A stretch of DNA of 64,000 nucleotides from Rhizomonospora bruguierae (GCF_018397995.1 NZ_BBQH01000014.1:62001-126000), one strand, 5' to 3'. Shown: positions 52,168 to 61,387, numbered from the stretch's first letter. Notes: generated from the letters alone by a model not told the origin. Program-made: numbers and translations.

Positions 52168-53190
52168 ATGCGAGCGTTTCCGACACGGCTCGGCACCGTC
52201 GGGGCCTCCGGCGCCGACCCGGCCGAGCGTGCTTACCTGCTGAGCCGCTGGGCCGGCAGCCTCAGCTGCCACACGGCGGCCCTGGCGGTCTGGCTGGCCG
52301 CCAGGCACGAGCGTTGGTGGCGGCCGCTGCTGGCCGGAACACCCCTCCTGGCGATCACCCCGCAGCCGGACGGCCTGGTGCGCTTCGAGCACCACCCACG
52401 GCCGCCGCTGGAGGTCCTCGGGCTCGCCCCCCGGCACGCCGACGACTGGGCGACGGCCCGCGGCGCCTACCGCCGGGAACTGGCCGACAGCGGGGCACTG
52501 GTGGTCTGCGGGGACGCGTACAACCTGCCGTGGCAGCGTGGCTACCGCCGCTGGCACGCGCCGTACTGGTTCACGGTGCTCGTGGACGGCGGCCGCTGGC
52601 TGATCGAGGATCCACTCGCGACGAACGCGCCGAACGGGCCGCGCACCCTGCGACGCGTCCCGGTCGAACCGGGACAGCTTATGCAGTGGTCGGTGGCGCC
52701 GCAGTCGTACACCGCCATCCAGCACCTGCGCGAGCTGAGCATCGTCGGCTACGGCCCGCCCGGCCTCGGCGTGCGCTACCGGTGGCTGGCCCGGACGCCG
52801 GCGCCGCACCCCGGCCGGGCGGAGCCGACCCGACTGGTCGGCGCGGACGCGGTCAACGGGCTGGCCATCAGGTTCCGGGTGGCGCCGCCGGACGACCCGA
52901 TCCACCGGCAGGCCGACGACCTGTGGCAGGCGCTGCGGCAGCGTGAGCTGGTGGTTGCCGCCGGCGAGGTCGACCGGGAGCTGGTACCCGGCGCGATCCG
53001 GGAGCACTGGCGAAGGGCTGTCGCCGGCTGGCGCCACATCGTGCCCCCGCTCATGCAGGCCAGGTCGACCACGGGCAGCGGGCCGCCGGGTGACCCGCGG
53101 CAACTGGCCGACGCGGTGGCCGCGGTCGCCCAGTTCGAGGCCGACGAGTGGCGGCTGGCCGGCGACTGCGACGTCCTGGCCGTCGCCTGA
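52168..53190 (+). CDS. BtrH-like putative acyltransferase (second paralogue)
   Basis: 340 residues from the ATG with GAGGA 8 nt upstream. It parallels the protein at 47499 along its length: SCHTAALAVWLAA (Cys), GDAYNLPWQRGYRRWHAPYWF, RWLIEDPLA (Asp) and QADDLWQALRQRELVVAAGEVD near the end. Where the first copy has SPHWF this one has APYWF, so the apparent catalytic His is Tyr and only RWHAP keeps a His. It may be inactive, or His of RWH may serve. Two paralogues suggest two acylations or a heterodimer. Confidence 0.6.
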   Translation: MRAFPTRLGTVGASGADPAERAYLLSRWAGSLSCHTAALAVWLAARHERWWRPLLAGTPLLAITPQPDGLVRFEHHPRPPLEVLGLAPRHADDWATARGAYRRELADSGALVVCGDAYNLPWQRGYRRWHAPYWFTVLVDGGRWLIEDPLATNAPNGPRTLRRVPVEPGQLMQWSVAPQSYTAIQHLRELSIVGYGPPGLGVRYRWLARTPAPHPGRAEPTRLVGADAVNGLAIRFRVAPPDDPIHRQADDLWQALRQRELVVAAGEVDRELVPGAIREHWRRAVAGWRHIVPPLMQARSTTGSGPPGDPRQLADAVAAVAQFEADEWRLAGDCDVLAVA

Positions 53191-53196
53191 ACGGAC

Positions 53197-53237
53197 GGTG
53201 GTCCGCTCCTCGCCACCGTGGCACGGAGCGGACCACC
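53197..53237. terminator. Terminator between the BtrH-like and monooxygenase genes
   Basis: GGTGGTCCGCTCC (53197-53209) and GGAGCGGACCACC (53225-53237) form a perfect 13-bp stem with a 15-nt loop between two convergent genes. Confidence 0.85.
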
Positions 53238-53246
53238 ACTTGTCGC

Positions 53247-54434
53247 TCAGATGTACAGTGTGTTCGGCTCCAGCCCGCACCTGATCCGCCCGAACAGCTC
53301 CAGGTTGGTGTTCGGGTGCATCAGCGCGTGCAGGTTGAGGGCCTGGATGTCCCGCTCGATGCGCTGGATCGGCACATCGAGGTAGAGCGACGTGCCGCCG
53401 CTGCCCGTGTTGAGCACGTCGACCGCGTCCTTGGCGCGGCTGAAGACCCGCCCCAGGGCGGCCCGGGCCGCCACCCGGTCCAGGACCGTCCAGGGCTCGC
53501 CGTCGGTGCCCTTGGCGTCCATCGTCGCGGCCAGCCGGACCGCGTGGAACTCGGACTCGTCGATCAGCAGCGTCGCGTCGGCCACCTGGCGGTGGGTCAG
53601 CGGTGCCTCCGCCTGGCTCGCGTAGTCGGTGTAGGTGATCTTCCGCGTCGGCATCCGCTCGAGAAAGTCCTCCAACGCCGCCGTCGCGAGCCCGACCGCC
53701 GTGCCGCTGAAGGACGCGCAACCGGTGGCCATCATCGGCGCCTGGTACATCGGCGACCGGGCATTCAGGGTGGAGGCGTGCTGGCCCTGGAGGATCGCCG
53801 GCAGAGGCAGGACCCGGTCGACGGGAATGAACAGGTCCCGCGCGGCGGTGCTGATGCTCCCCGTGCCGCGCAGGCCGGCGGTGTGCCAGTCGTCGATCAG
53901 CTCCAGGTCGCAGACGGGCACCAGCGCCATGACCGGCCACTGTGCCGCCCCGTCCGGGGTGGGCGCCATCGCGAGCACCAGCTGCCACTGGCTGTGCAGC
54001 GCGCCGCTGATGAACCGCCAGGTGCCGTTGACAACGAGACCGTCGTCGCGCGGTACGGCGATCGCCGTCGGGCTCAGCACGCCACACACCCGGGTGTCGG
54101 GATCGGCGAACACCTCGTCCTGGACGTGGTCCGGGAACAGCCCGGCGAGCCACGCGCACATGGACCAGACCGCCGCGTTCCACGACGCCGCGCCGTCCCC
54201 GCGTCCGAGTTGGACGATCGCCCGGAACATCGTGGTGGCGTCCGCCTCGTGACCGCCGTAGCGCTTGGGCACGCGCATCCGGAAGATGCCCGCGGCGGCC
54301 AGCGCCTCGATGACCTCGTCATGCAGGCGCCTGTTCTCGTCCTCCCAACGCGCGTGCGAACGAAGGACGGGAACGATGTCCTCCGCGCTGCTGACCACAT
54401 CCAAGTGAGATGGAGATGGGGTGGTAAGTGTCAT
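53247..54434 (-). CDS. Acyl-CoA dehydrogenase-fold flavin monooxygenase
   Basis: 395 residues. The acyl-CoA dehydrogenase fold is evident (LAAAGIFRMRVPKRYGGHEAD, FRAIVQLGRGDGAASWNAAVW, NGTWRFISGALHSQW), and the C-terminus (ERDIQALNLHALMHPNTNLELFGR) resembles group D two-component flavin monooxygenases and sugar nitrososynthases such as KijD3, not acyl-CoA oxidising enzymes. It probably hydroxylates an aromatic group or oxidises an amino sugar nitrogen. The ATG follows GGAGGGCAGC. A reduced flavin supplier is needed and not visible here. Confidence 0.75.
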   Translation of the reverse strand: MTLTTPSPSHLDVVSSAEDIVPVLRSHARWEDENRRLHDEVIEALAAAGIFRMRVPKRYGGHEADATTMFRAIVQLGRGDGAASWNAAVWSMCAWLAGLFPDHVQDEVFADPDTRVCGVLSPTAIAVPRDDGLVVNGTWRFISGALHSQWQLVLAMAPTPDGAAQWPVMALVPVCDLELIDDWHTAGLRGTGSISTAARDLFIPVDRVLPLPAILQGQHASTLNARSPMYQAPMMATGCASFSGTAVGLATAALEDFLERMPTRKITYTDYASQAEAPLTHRQVADATLLIDESEFHAVRLAATMDAKGTDGEPWTVLDRVAARAALGRVFSRAKDAVDVLNTGSGGTSLYLDVPIQRIERDIQALNLHALMHPNTNLELFGRIRCGLEPNTLYI

Positions 54435-54711
54435 GCTGCCCTCCGAGAGAAGCTGACGACGCACTGTCACGGCCGCGCCAATACGCGTTGGAGCCTGGCA
54501 AATGCCGGCGGTCCGAGCATCTCGGTACGTGCGCGACTTCCCGTCGAGCCGATTTCGAGGATCCGCGCCCGCACAGGCGACGACTGCGCGCGGGCGATCA
54601 ACCGGAGAGCACGAGGGGAGAAGACACCCGTGTCGCCTCGCCAACATGCTCGTAAAGCCGCCGGCGGGGTCCGGGCGGACTGACCGAGGAACTGGCGTGA
54701 GGAGACAGACC

Positions 54712-55593
54712 ATGACCCAACATCGCGATGTGGTCGCCGCTCTGGTCGCCGAGGGCGATGAGGTGGACCGGTTGGTGGCTTCGTTGAGTGCCAGGCAGTG
54801 GTCGTTGCCGACACCGGCGCCCGGGTGGACCGTCGCGCACCAGGTCGCCCACCTGGCCGCCACATTCCGGCTGGCCGCGCTGGCCGCCGCCAGACCCGAG
54901 GCGTTCAAGGAGATCACCTCCCGGCTCGGCGCGAACTTCGAAGCCAATGTGGAGCAGGCGCTGGCGGAGTATCTCGCCGAACCGCGCGACGTGCTGCTGT
55001 CGCGGTGGCGGTCCGAGCGCGCGGCGGCGGAGGACGCGCTGCGCGCGTTGCCACCGGACACGCTCGTGCCCTGGCTGGTCCGCCCGATTCCCGCGGCCGT
55101 ACTGGCCGCGGCCGGGATGACCGAGCTGATCGGCCACGGCCAGGACATCGCCGACGCCCTGGGCGTCGAGCGCCGGTTCACGGACCGGATCGGGCACGTG
55201 GTCGCGTTCGCGGTACGCACCTGGGACTTCGGGTACCTCGCGCGTGGACTGCGACCGCCCGAGGTCACGTTCCGGTTCGAGCTGACCGCGCCCTCCGGGC
55301 AGCGTTGGGAGTTCGGGCCGGCCGACAGCGCGCAGCGCATCACCGGTCCGGCCGCGGATTTCTGCCTGCTCGTCACCCGCCGGCGGCACCGCGCGGACCT
55401 GGCCATCGTCGCGAGCGGCGAGGAGGCGGACCGCTGGTTGGACATCGCGCAGGCCTATCGCGGTTCGCCGGGCCCGGGCCGGCAGCCCGGCCAGTTCTCG
55501 CCGACGCCGCCCGCGCCAGCGGCGGCGACGTCCACAGGAGGGCTCGCGCCGTCCACCGGCGTGCTGAGCCGTCCCGGCGGTGCCGCGCCGTAG
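54712..55593 (+). CDS. DinB/TIGR03084-type metal-binding protein (mycothiol-linked fold)
   Basis: 293 residues. TPAPGWTVAHQVAHLAATFRLA gives the N-terminal four-helix DinB pattern with His ligands, and GMTELIGHGQDIADALG a further His, as in the TIGR03084 and mycothiol-dependent maleylpyruvate isomerase families. It may be a thiol-dependent isomerase or transferase. The last 35 residues are Pro/Gly/Ala-rich. The ATG has GAGGAG 7 nt upstream. Its role in the cluster is unknown. Confidence 0.78.
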   Translation: MTQHRDVVAALVAEGDEVDRLVASLSARQWSLPTPAPGWTVAHQVAHLAATFRLAALAAARPEAFKEITSRLGANFEANVEQALAEYLAEPRDVLLSRWRSERAAAEDALRALPPDTLVPWLVRPIPAAVLAAAGMTELIGHGQDIADALGVERRFTDRIGHVVAFAVRTWDFGYLARGLRPPEVTFRFELTAPSGQRWEFGPADSAQRITGPAADFCLLVTRRRHRADLAIVASGEEADRWLDIAQAYRGSPGPGRQPGQFSPTPPAPAAATSTGGLAPSTGVLSRPGGAAP

Positions 55594-55623
55594 CCCGGCC
55601 CGGCCATCTCAACGGAGAGTCCC

Positions 55624-56892
55624 ATGGTGCCGACCTCAGCCGTTTCCACCGCCCGCGCGCCGGGCCCGACCCTGCTCAGCGAGGGCGCGCGGGTCCCGCT
55701 CGCCGACGGGCGGGTCGTCCGATACGTCAACCTCGACTACGCCGCGGGCGCGCCGTGCTCGGTCGCGGCCGCCGACGCCGTCAACGAGCTGCTGCCGTGG
55801 TACGCCAGCGTGCACCGCGGTTCGGGGGCCGGTTCTCGGCGGTGTACGCCCGCGTACGAGCGGTCGCGGCGGACCGTCGCCGCGTTCGTGGGTGCCCGGC
55901 CCGACGACCATCTGATCTTCACACGCAACACGACGGACGCGTTGACCCTGCTGGCCCGGGCGCTTCCGGCGGAGACCACCGTGGTCACCTGGGCCAGTGA
56001 GCACCACGCCAACCTGCTGCCCTGGGGTCGGGTGCTGCGGTTGCCGGTGCCCGACTCGCCCACGGCCGCGGTCCGTGCGTTGGCGGCGGCGCTGGCGGGC
56101 ATCGACGGCCCGGCACTGGTGGCAGTCACCGGAGCCTCCAATGTGACCGGAGAGGTGTGGCCGGTACCCGAGCTGACCGAGGTGGCTCACCGGCACGGCG
56201 CGCGCATCGCGCTGGACGCCGCTCAGCTCGCTGCGCACCGGCCGGTGTCGCTCATCGAGTCCGATGTGGACTACCTGGCCCTGTCCGGGCACAAGCTCTA
56301 CGCGCCGTACGGCGTCGGGGTGCTGGCCGGGCGGGCGGACTGGCTCGACGCGGCCGAGCCCTACCTGTCCGGTGGTGGGGCGACCGAGTACGTCGGGGAC
56401 GGGCCGGGGCAGGTGCGTTGGCACACCGGGCCCGGGCGGCACGAGGCGGGTACGCCGAACCTGCTGGGTGCCGTCGCGCTCGCGGCCGCCTGCGGTGCGA
56501 TCGCCGCGGCGGACCGCCCCGCCCTCGAGGAGCACGAGCGCGCGTTGCTGGATCGCCTGCGCGCGGGCCTGTCCGGCCTGGACGGCGTAGCCGAGTTGCG
56601 GACGTTCGCACCGGAGTGTGATCGGGTGGGCATCGTCAGCTTCGCCGTCGCCGGCGTTCCCGCCGGGGACGTCTCCGACCACCTGGCGACCCAGCACGGC
56701 ATCGCGGTGCGAGACGGCTGGCTGTGCGCGCACCCGCTGGCCCGGCGGCTCCTGGACGAGGCGGGGCGACGGATCGGGCGGCGGCTGCGCGGCGGCGCGG
56801 TCCGCGCGAGCCTGGGGCTGGGCAGCACCCGGGAGGACGTGGACCGGCTGCTGCTGGGCGTGCGCGAGCTCGCCGGTTCGACGCGTGCCTGA
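55624..56892 (+). CDS. Class V (cysteine desulfurase-like) aminotransferase
   Basis: 422 residues. VNLDYAAGAPCSVAAADAVNELLPWYASVHRGSG opens the fold, IFTRNTTDALTLLARAL binds PLP phosphate, IALDAAQLAAHRPV has the Asp-Ala-Ala-Gln motif, and LALSGHKLYAPYGVGVL carries the Schiff-base Lys. It could be a true aminotransferase, lyase or desulfurase-like enzyme in product assembly. The residues of the mobile Cys loop of cysteine desulfurases are not evident, so sulfur transfer is not favoured. Confidence 0.85.
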   Translation: MVPTSAVSTARAPGPTLLSEGARVPLADGRVVRYVNLDYAAGAPCSVAAADAVNELLPWYASVHRGSGAGSRRCTPAYERSRRTVAAFVGARPDDHLIFTRNTTDALTLLARALPAETTVVTWASEHHANLLPWGRVLRLPVPDSPTAAVRALAAALAGIDGPALVAVTGASNVTGEVWPVPELTEVAHRHGARIALDAAQLAAHRPVSLIESDVDYLALSGHKLYAPYGVGVLAGRADWLDAAEPYLSGGGATEYVGDGPGQVRWHTGPGRHEAGTPNLLGAVALAAACGAIAAADRPALEEHERALLDRLRAGLSGLDGVAELRTFAPECDRVGIVSFAVAGVPAGDVSDHLATQHGIAVRDGWLCAHPLARRLLDEAGRRIGRRLRGGAVRASLGLGSTREDVDRLLLGVRELAGSTRA

Positions 56893-57010
56893 TCGAAACA
56901 CGATTTCGCGCGGTGGCCGCCGGTCCGGCGGGATACCGAAAACGCGGTCGACAATGCCGGCCGTTACGGCGTGCGGCCGAAACCCGGAACTATCGCAAGG
57001 GAGGCAGGGC

Positions 57011-58108
57011 GTGAAAGCCCTGATATTGGCGGGCGGATCCGGCGTCCGGTTCCGGCCGTTTACGTACTGGCTGCCGAAACAGCTCATGCCGGTCGCGAAC
57101 AGGCCCGTGCTGGAATATGCGATCGGGAATGTGCGCGACCTGGGAGTCGCCGAGGTGGGCGTCGTCGTCGGGGAATGGGAGGACGCAATTCGCGACGCGC
57201 TCGGCGACGGCGCCCGACACGGTCTCCGGATCACCTATCTGCGGCAGGAGCGCCCGCTGGGTCTCGCGCACGCGGTGCGGCTGGCCCGCCCATTCCTCGG
57301 CGGTGACGACTTCGTCATGTACCTGGGGGACAACCTCCTGCCCGATGGCGTCGCGGCGGCCGCGGAGGAGTTCCGCGGCCGCCGGCCCGCGGCCCAGCTG
57401 CTGCTGCGCCGGGTGCCGGCGCCGTCCGAATTCGGGGTGGCCGAGGTCGACCCCGGCGGCGTCGTCCGGGGGCTGGTGGAGAAGCCGGCCCGGCCGCGCA
57501 GCGACCTGGCGGTGATCGGGGTCTACTTCTTCACCGCGGCGATCCACAAGGCCACCGAGGCGATCGAGCCGAGTGCCCGGGGCGAACTGGAGATCACCGA
57601 TGCCATCCAGTGGCTGATCGACCGCGGCGCCGGCGTGCTGGCGCACGAGTATCACGGGTTCTGGCAGGACGTCGGCCGGGTCGAGGACCTGCTGGCGGGC
57701 AACCGCCGGCTGCTGACCGGTCTGCGGCCAGCCGTCGCCGGCCGGGTCGACGCCGCCAGCCGGCTGCGCGGCCGGGTGGTCGTCGGGCGGGGCGCCCGGG
57801 TGGTCCGCTCGCACATCGAAGGCCCGGTGATCATCGGGCCCGGCACCCTCGTCGAGGACAGCCGGATCGGGGCGGCCACCTCCGTCGGGCGCGACTGCGT
57901 GGTGCGGGCCGCCGAGCTGTCCGACTCGGTGGTGCTCGACGGCGCGCGCGTCGAGGCGGTGCGCGGGCTGCGGGAGTCCGTGATCGGCCAGCACGCGACG
58001 GTCCGGCCCGTGCACGACGACCAGCCCGGACGCCGCCGGTTCGCCGGCGACCGCGCCCGCACCGGATCCCCCTTCGCATCGCAGAGATCGGGAGGTAACC
58101 ATGACTGA
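57011..58108 (+). CDS. Glucose-1-phosphate nucleotidyltransferase (long, LbH-tailed)
   Basis: 365 residues. The nucleotidyltransferase motif KALILAGGSGVRFRPFTYWLPKQLMPVANRPVLEYAI is followed by FVMYLGDNLL and FGVAEVDPGGVVRGLVEKP. A left-handed beta-helix tail (VVVGRGARVVRSHIEGPVIIGPGT) marks the long form found in antibiotic clusters. It should make dTDP-glucose from glucose-1-phosphate and dTTP. The start is GTG with GGGAGGCAGGG. It overlaps the dehydrogenase gene by 8 nt. Confidence 0.9.
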   Translation: MKALILAGGSGVRFRPFTYWLPKQLMPVANRPVLEYAIGNVRDLGVAEVGVVVGEWEDAIRDALGDGARHGLRITYLRQERPLGLAHAVRLARPFLGGDDFVMYLGDNLLPDGVAAAAEEFRGRRPAAQLLLRRVPAPSEFGVAEVDPGGVVRGLVEKPARPRSDLAVIGVYFFTAAIHKATEAIEPSARGELEITDAIQWLIDRGAGVLAHEYHGFWQDVGRVEDLLAGNRRLLTGLRPAVAGRVDAASRLRGRVVVGRGARVVRSHIEGPVIIGPGTLVEDSRIGAATSVGRDCVVRAAELSDSVVLDGARVEAVRGLRESVIGQHATVRPVHDDQPGRRRFAGDRARTGSPFASQRSGGNHD

Positions 58109-59456
58109 GGACCCGAGCACGCCCGGCGGGCCGGACCCGTGCGTGGCGGTCGTCGGTACCGGCTGGGTGGGCTCCTGTCTCGCCGCGGCCATGGCCGACC
58201 GCGGCCTCGACGTGGTGGGCGTGGACACCGACGCCGGGCGGGTGGCCGAGCTGAACGCCGGCCGGCCCCGGTTCGCGGAGCCCGGCCTGGCGGAACAGAT
58301 CGGCCGCGCGCGGGCGGCCGGCCGCTTGCGGTTCACCACGGACGGCACGGCGGTCTCGGCCGCCGACGTCGTGGTGATCACGGTCGGCACCCCGGTCGGG
58401 GACGACGGTTCGCTCGCCGACGACCAGCTGCGCGCCGCCTGCCGCTCGCTCGGCGACCACATCCGGCCCGGCCAACTGGTTGTCCTCAAGAGCACCGTGC
58501 CGCCCGGTACGACCCGCGGCCTGGTCGCACCGCTGCTGGAAGGCGGCCGGATGCGGGCGGGCGTCGACTTCCTGCTCGCCTTCACCCCGGAGCGGCTCGC
58601 CGAGTCGACCGCGATGGCCGAGCTACGCCGGCTGCCGATCGTCGTGGGCGGGTTGGACGAGCCGAGCACGGCCGCGGCGGTGGCCTTCTGGCGGCGGGCG
58701 CTGGGGGTCACCGTGACCGCGCAGGACTCGCTGGAGGCGGCCGAGATCGTCAAGCTGGCGGACAACTGGTGGATCGATCTGAACATCGCCCTCGCGAACG
58801 AGCTGGCGAAGTTCTGCGACCTCTACCGGGTCGACGTGCTGGACGTCATCGCGGCGGCCAACGCGATACCCAAGGGCGCCGGGTACGTCAACATCCTCGC
58901 GCCGAGCGCCGGCGTGGGTGGCTCGTGCCTGACCAAGGATCCGTGGATGGTCTGGCGCTCGGCCCGCCAGCGCGGCCTTGAGATCCACAGCGCCCGGGTG
59001 GGCCGCGAGGTCAACGACGCGATGCCGGCGTACACGGCCCAGCTGATCCTCGACGGGCTGGCCGAAGCTGGGCGGGACCCGGCGGGGTCGGTGGTGGCCG
59101 TGCTCGGCGTGGCGTACAAGAACAACACGGCCGATCTGCGGGAAACCCCGGCGCGCGCGGTCGTCGAAACGCTCGCGAAGGCCGGCGTCGAGGTCCGCGT
59201 CCACGATCCGGTGGCGGATCCGGCCGAGGTGGCCGAGCTGCTGGGCATCCGGCCGTGCCGGACGGTGGACGAGGCCGTGCGGGCCGCGGACTGCGTCGCG
59301 ATCCTCGCTCTGCACGGCGAGTTCCGGGACATCGACTTCGCGAACCTGCCGGTGGCCCGGCCGTGCCTGGTGCTGGACGGGCGGGCGTACTACCCGAAGG
59401 CGACGATCGCGAAGCTGCGCCGGCTCGGCTTCCGGTACCGGGGGATCGGTCGATGA
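58101..59456 (+). CDS. UDP/TDP-glucose 6-dehydrogenase family
   Basis: 451 residues. VAVVGTGWVGSCLAAAMADRGLDVVGVD is the NAD fold; LADNWWIDLNIALANELAKFCD and GVGGSCLTKDPW follow, the latter with the catalytic Cys. The C-terminal domain (VLGVAYKNNTADLRETPARAVVETL) completes the family. It oxidises the NDP-glucose C6 hydroxyl to a carboxylate. With the upstream thymidylyltransferase and downstream SDR it parallels the CalS8-type route to pentoses. It overlaps the SDR gene by ATGA. Confidence 0.92.
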   Translation: MTEDPSTPGGPDPCVAVVGTGWVGSCLAAAMADRGLDVVGVDTDAGRVAELNAGRPRFAEPGLAEQIGRARAAGRLRFTTDGTAVSAADVVVITVGTPVGDDGSLADDQLRAACRSLGDHIRPGQLVVLKSTVPPGTTRGLVAPLLEGGRMRAGVDFLLAFTPERLAESTAMAELRRLPIVVGGLDEPSTAAAVAFWRRALGVTVTAQDSLEAAEIVKLADNWWIDLNIALANELAKFCDLYRVDVLDVIAAANAIPKGAGYVNILAPSAGVGGSCLTKDPWMVWRSARQRGLEIHSARVGREVNDAMPAYTAQLILDGLAEAGRDPAGSVVAVLGVAYKNNTADLRETPARAVVETLAKAGVEVRVHDPVADPAEVAELLGIRPCRTVDEAVRAADCVAILALHGEFRDIDFANLPVARPCLVLDGRAYYPKATIAKLRRLGFRYRGIGR

Positions 59457-60445
59457 GCGCGCGGCGGGTCGTGGTCACCGGCGGCTGCGGGTTCGTCGGC
59501 GGCCATCTGGTGCAACGCCTGGTCACCCGGGGCGACGCGGTGACGGTCTTCGACGGCGCGGCGCAACCGCCGGACCTGGGTGCCGCGGTGCGGGAGCACG
59601 CGCGGTTCGTGACCGGAGACATCCGCGACCCGGACGCGGTGGCCGCGCTCGTCCGGCCGGGCATCGACGCCGTCTACCACCTGGCGGCGGTGGTCGGCGT
59701 GGACCAGTACCTGAGCCGGCCGCTCGATGTCATCGACACCAACTTCCTCGGCACCCGCAACGTGCTGCGGTCGGCGGCCCGGACCGGTGCCCGGGTGGTG
59801 GTCGCGAGTACCAGCGAGATCTTCGGCAAGAACCCGAAGGTGCCGTGGTCCGAAGACGGTGACCGGGTGCTCGGGCCCACCACCACCGACCGCTGGGCGT
59901 ACTCGTCCAGCAAGGCGCTCGCCGAACACCTGACGTTCGCGTTCGTCCGGCAGCACGGGCTGCCGGCGACGGTCGTGCGCTACTTCAACGTGTACGGGCC
60001 CCGCCAGCGCCCCGCCTACCTGGTCAGCCGCAGCGTGCACCGGGCGCTCAACGGACTCCCGCCGGTGGTGTACGACCGGGGTGCGCAGACCCGCTGCCTG
60101 ACGTACGTCAGCGACACGGTGGCCGGCACCGTGCTGGCGGGCGAACGCGAGGAGGCGATCGGCACGGCGTTCAACCTGGGTAACACCCGCGAGACCACGG
60201 TGTACGACGTCATCAGTTTGATCTCGGAGTTGGTGGGCGCCGCTGACCCAGTGACGGAGGTCGATACCGCAGATAAGCTGGGTCCGTCGTATCAAGATCT
60301 GGGGCGGCGGGTACCGGACACCGGCCGGGCGCGCTCGCTGCTGGGCTGGGAGTGTCGCACGCAACTACGGAAGGGGCTGGTGGAGACCATCGAGTGGGCT
60401 CGCGCCAACCCGTGGTGGTTGGCCTTGCCGGACCGGGGCGCGTGA
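59453..60445 (+). CDS. NDP-sugar SDR: decarboxylase or epimerase (CalS9/UXS-like)
   Basis: 330 residues. VVVTGGCGFVGGHLVQRLV binds NAD, ASTSEIFGKNP provides the Ser/Thr, and WAYSSSKALAEHL has the YxxxK catalytic pair. YFNVYGPRQRPAYLVSRSVHRALNG and DRGAQTRCLTYVSDTV are sugar-binding segments. After a 6-dehydrogenase, the likely role is decarboxylation of the NDP-glucuronate to a pentose, though 4-epimerisation is possible. Coupled to the dehydrogenase by ATGA. Last gene of the operon. Confidence 0.85.
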   Translation: MSARRVVVTGGCGFVGGHLVQRLVTRGDAVTVFDGAAQPPDLGAAVREHARFVTGDIRDPDAVAALVRPGIDAVYHLAAVVGVDQYLSRPLDVIDTNFLGTRNVLRSAARTGARVVVASTSEIFGKNPKVPWSEDGDRVLGPTTTDRWAYSSSKALAEHLTFAFVRQHGLPATVVRYFNVYGPRQRPAYLVSRSVHRALNGLPPVVYDRGAQTRCLTYVSDTVAGTVLAGEREEAIGTAFNLGNTRETTVYDVISLISELVGAADPVTEVDTADKLGPSYQDLGRRVPDTGRARSLLGWECRTQLRKGLVETIEWARANPWWLALPDRGA

Positions 60446-60757
60446 GCGGGTCCGGCGCGGGGCGCGGGCCGGTGCTCCAGACGGGTGCGTGGGTGTCGTG
60501 AGCGGAGGGTCTCTGATTCTGGGCAGCGGAGGGGCGACACGGCCGCCGACCGTGCCGGCCATGCGGACGCCGCATGTGCCCGCGCTTGCGCGACCTCCTC
60601 CTTTCGGGTCGCGGCGCAGTCGCGAACTTTCAGGGTTGACGGCGCGGTGGGGCAACGATGTGGATGTCGCCGCCGGTTCCGGTGGGTGAGCGCGGCCTGT
60701 CTCCGCCATGCGCCCGAGTCAAACCTTGCCCGCTTCTGAGCACTGGGGGTGACGTCC
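60446..60757. other. Non-coding gap before the MerR gene
   Basis: About 310 nt without a supported gene. A TTGACG (60636-60641) could be a -35, but no matching -10 is convincing. Short open frames here are Arg-rich and lack family patterns. Confidence 0.45.
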
Positions 60758-61387
60758 GTGCGAATCTCGGATCTCAGTAGGCACACCGGCATACCGATCG
60801 CAACCATCAAGTTCTACCTGCGGGAGGGCCTGCTTCCACCCGGCACGCGGACCGGGCGCAACCAGGCCCGCTACGGGGAGCAGCACCGCCGGCGGCTCCT
60901 GCTCATCCGGGCGTTCACCACCGTCGGGCAACTCGACCTGATGTCGGTGCGGACGCTGCTGGCCGCGGTCGACGACGACACGAGCACGCTCGCCACGGTG
61001 CACGACATCCTCCATGACGTGCTGTTCCCCGTCGGTCAGCCGCCGGTGCGGTCGGAGAACCTCGATCGGGCCTGGGGCGATATAGACGAGTTCATCAAGG
61101 AGCTCGGCTGGCAGGTCAAACCGGCCGCGCCCGCCTGCGCCCGGCTGGCCGTCGTGCTGGCCACGCTGCGGGACCTGGGCTGCGCGTGCACCATCGACTT
61201 CTTCAAGCCGTACGCCGAGGCGGCCAAGCGGATCGCGACCATGGAGTTGGACCTGGTGCCCTCCGGCCAGGGCGGCGACGGTGCGGCGGTCATGGCGCGC
61301 AGCATCCTGCTGGCGGTCGCCTTCGCTGCCATGCGGATGCTGGCGGAGGAGCACCTGATCGCGCTGAGGTTGGCGGGCCAGGCATGA
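60758..61387 (+). CDS. MerR-family transcriptional regulator
   Basis: 209 residues. The N-terminal winged helix RISDLSRHTGIPIATIKFYLREGLLPPGTRTGRNQARYGEQHRRRLLLI is typical MerR. The C-terminal ligand part includes CACTIDFF and is not like metal-type MerR, suggesting a small-molecule or drug sensor. GTG 60758 is chosen, 8 nt after GGGGG; GTG 60749 would overlap that ribosome site. It follows the sugar genes and may control them or export. Confidence 0.88.
   Translation: MRISDLSRHTGIPIATIKFYLREGLLPPGTRTGRNQARYGEQHRRRLLLIRAFTTVGQLDLMSVRTLLAAVDDDTSTLATVHDILHDVLFPVGQPPVRSENLDRAWGDIDEFIKELGWQVKPAAPACARLAVVLATLRDLGCACTIDFFKPYAEAAKRIATMELDLVPSGQGGDGAAVMARSILLAVAFAAMRMLAEEHLIALRLAGQA

Noticed and set aside
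53247-54434. Plain acyl-CoA dehydrogenase of fatty acid oxidation
   Set aside because: C-terminal features and biosynthetic context point to a group D flavin monooxygenase; no thioester pathway genes adjoin it.
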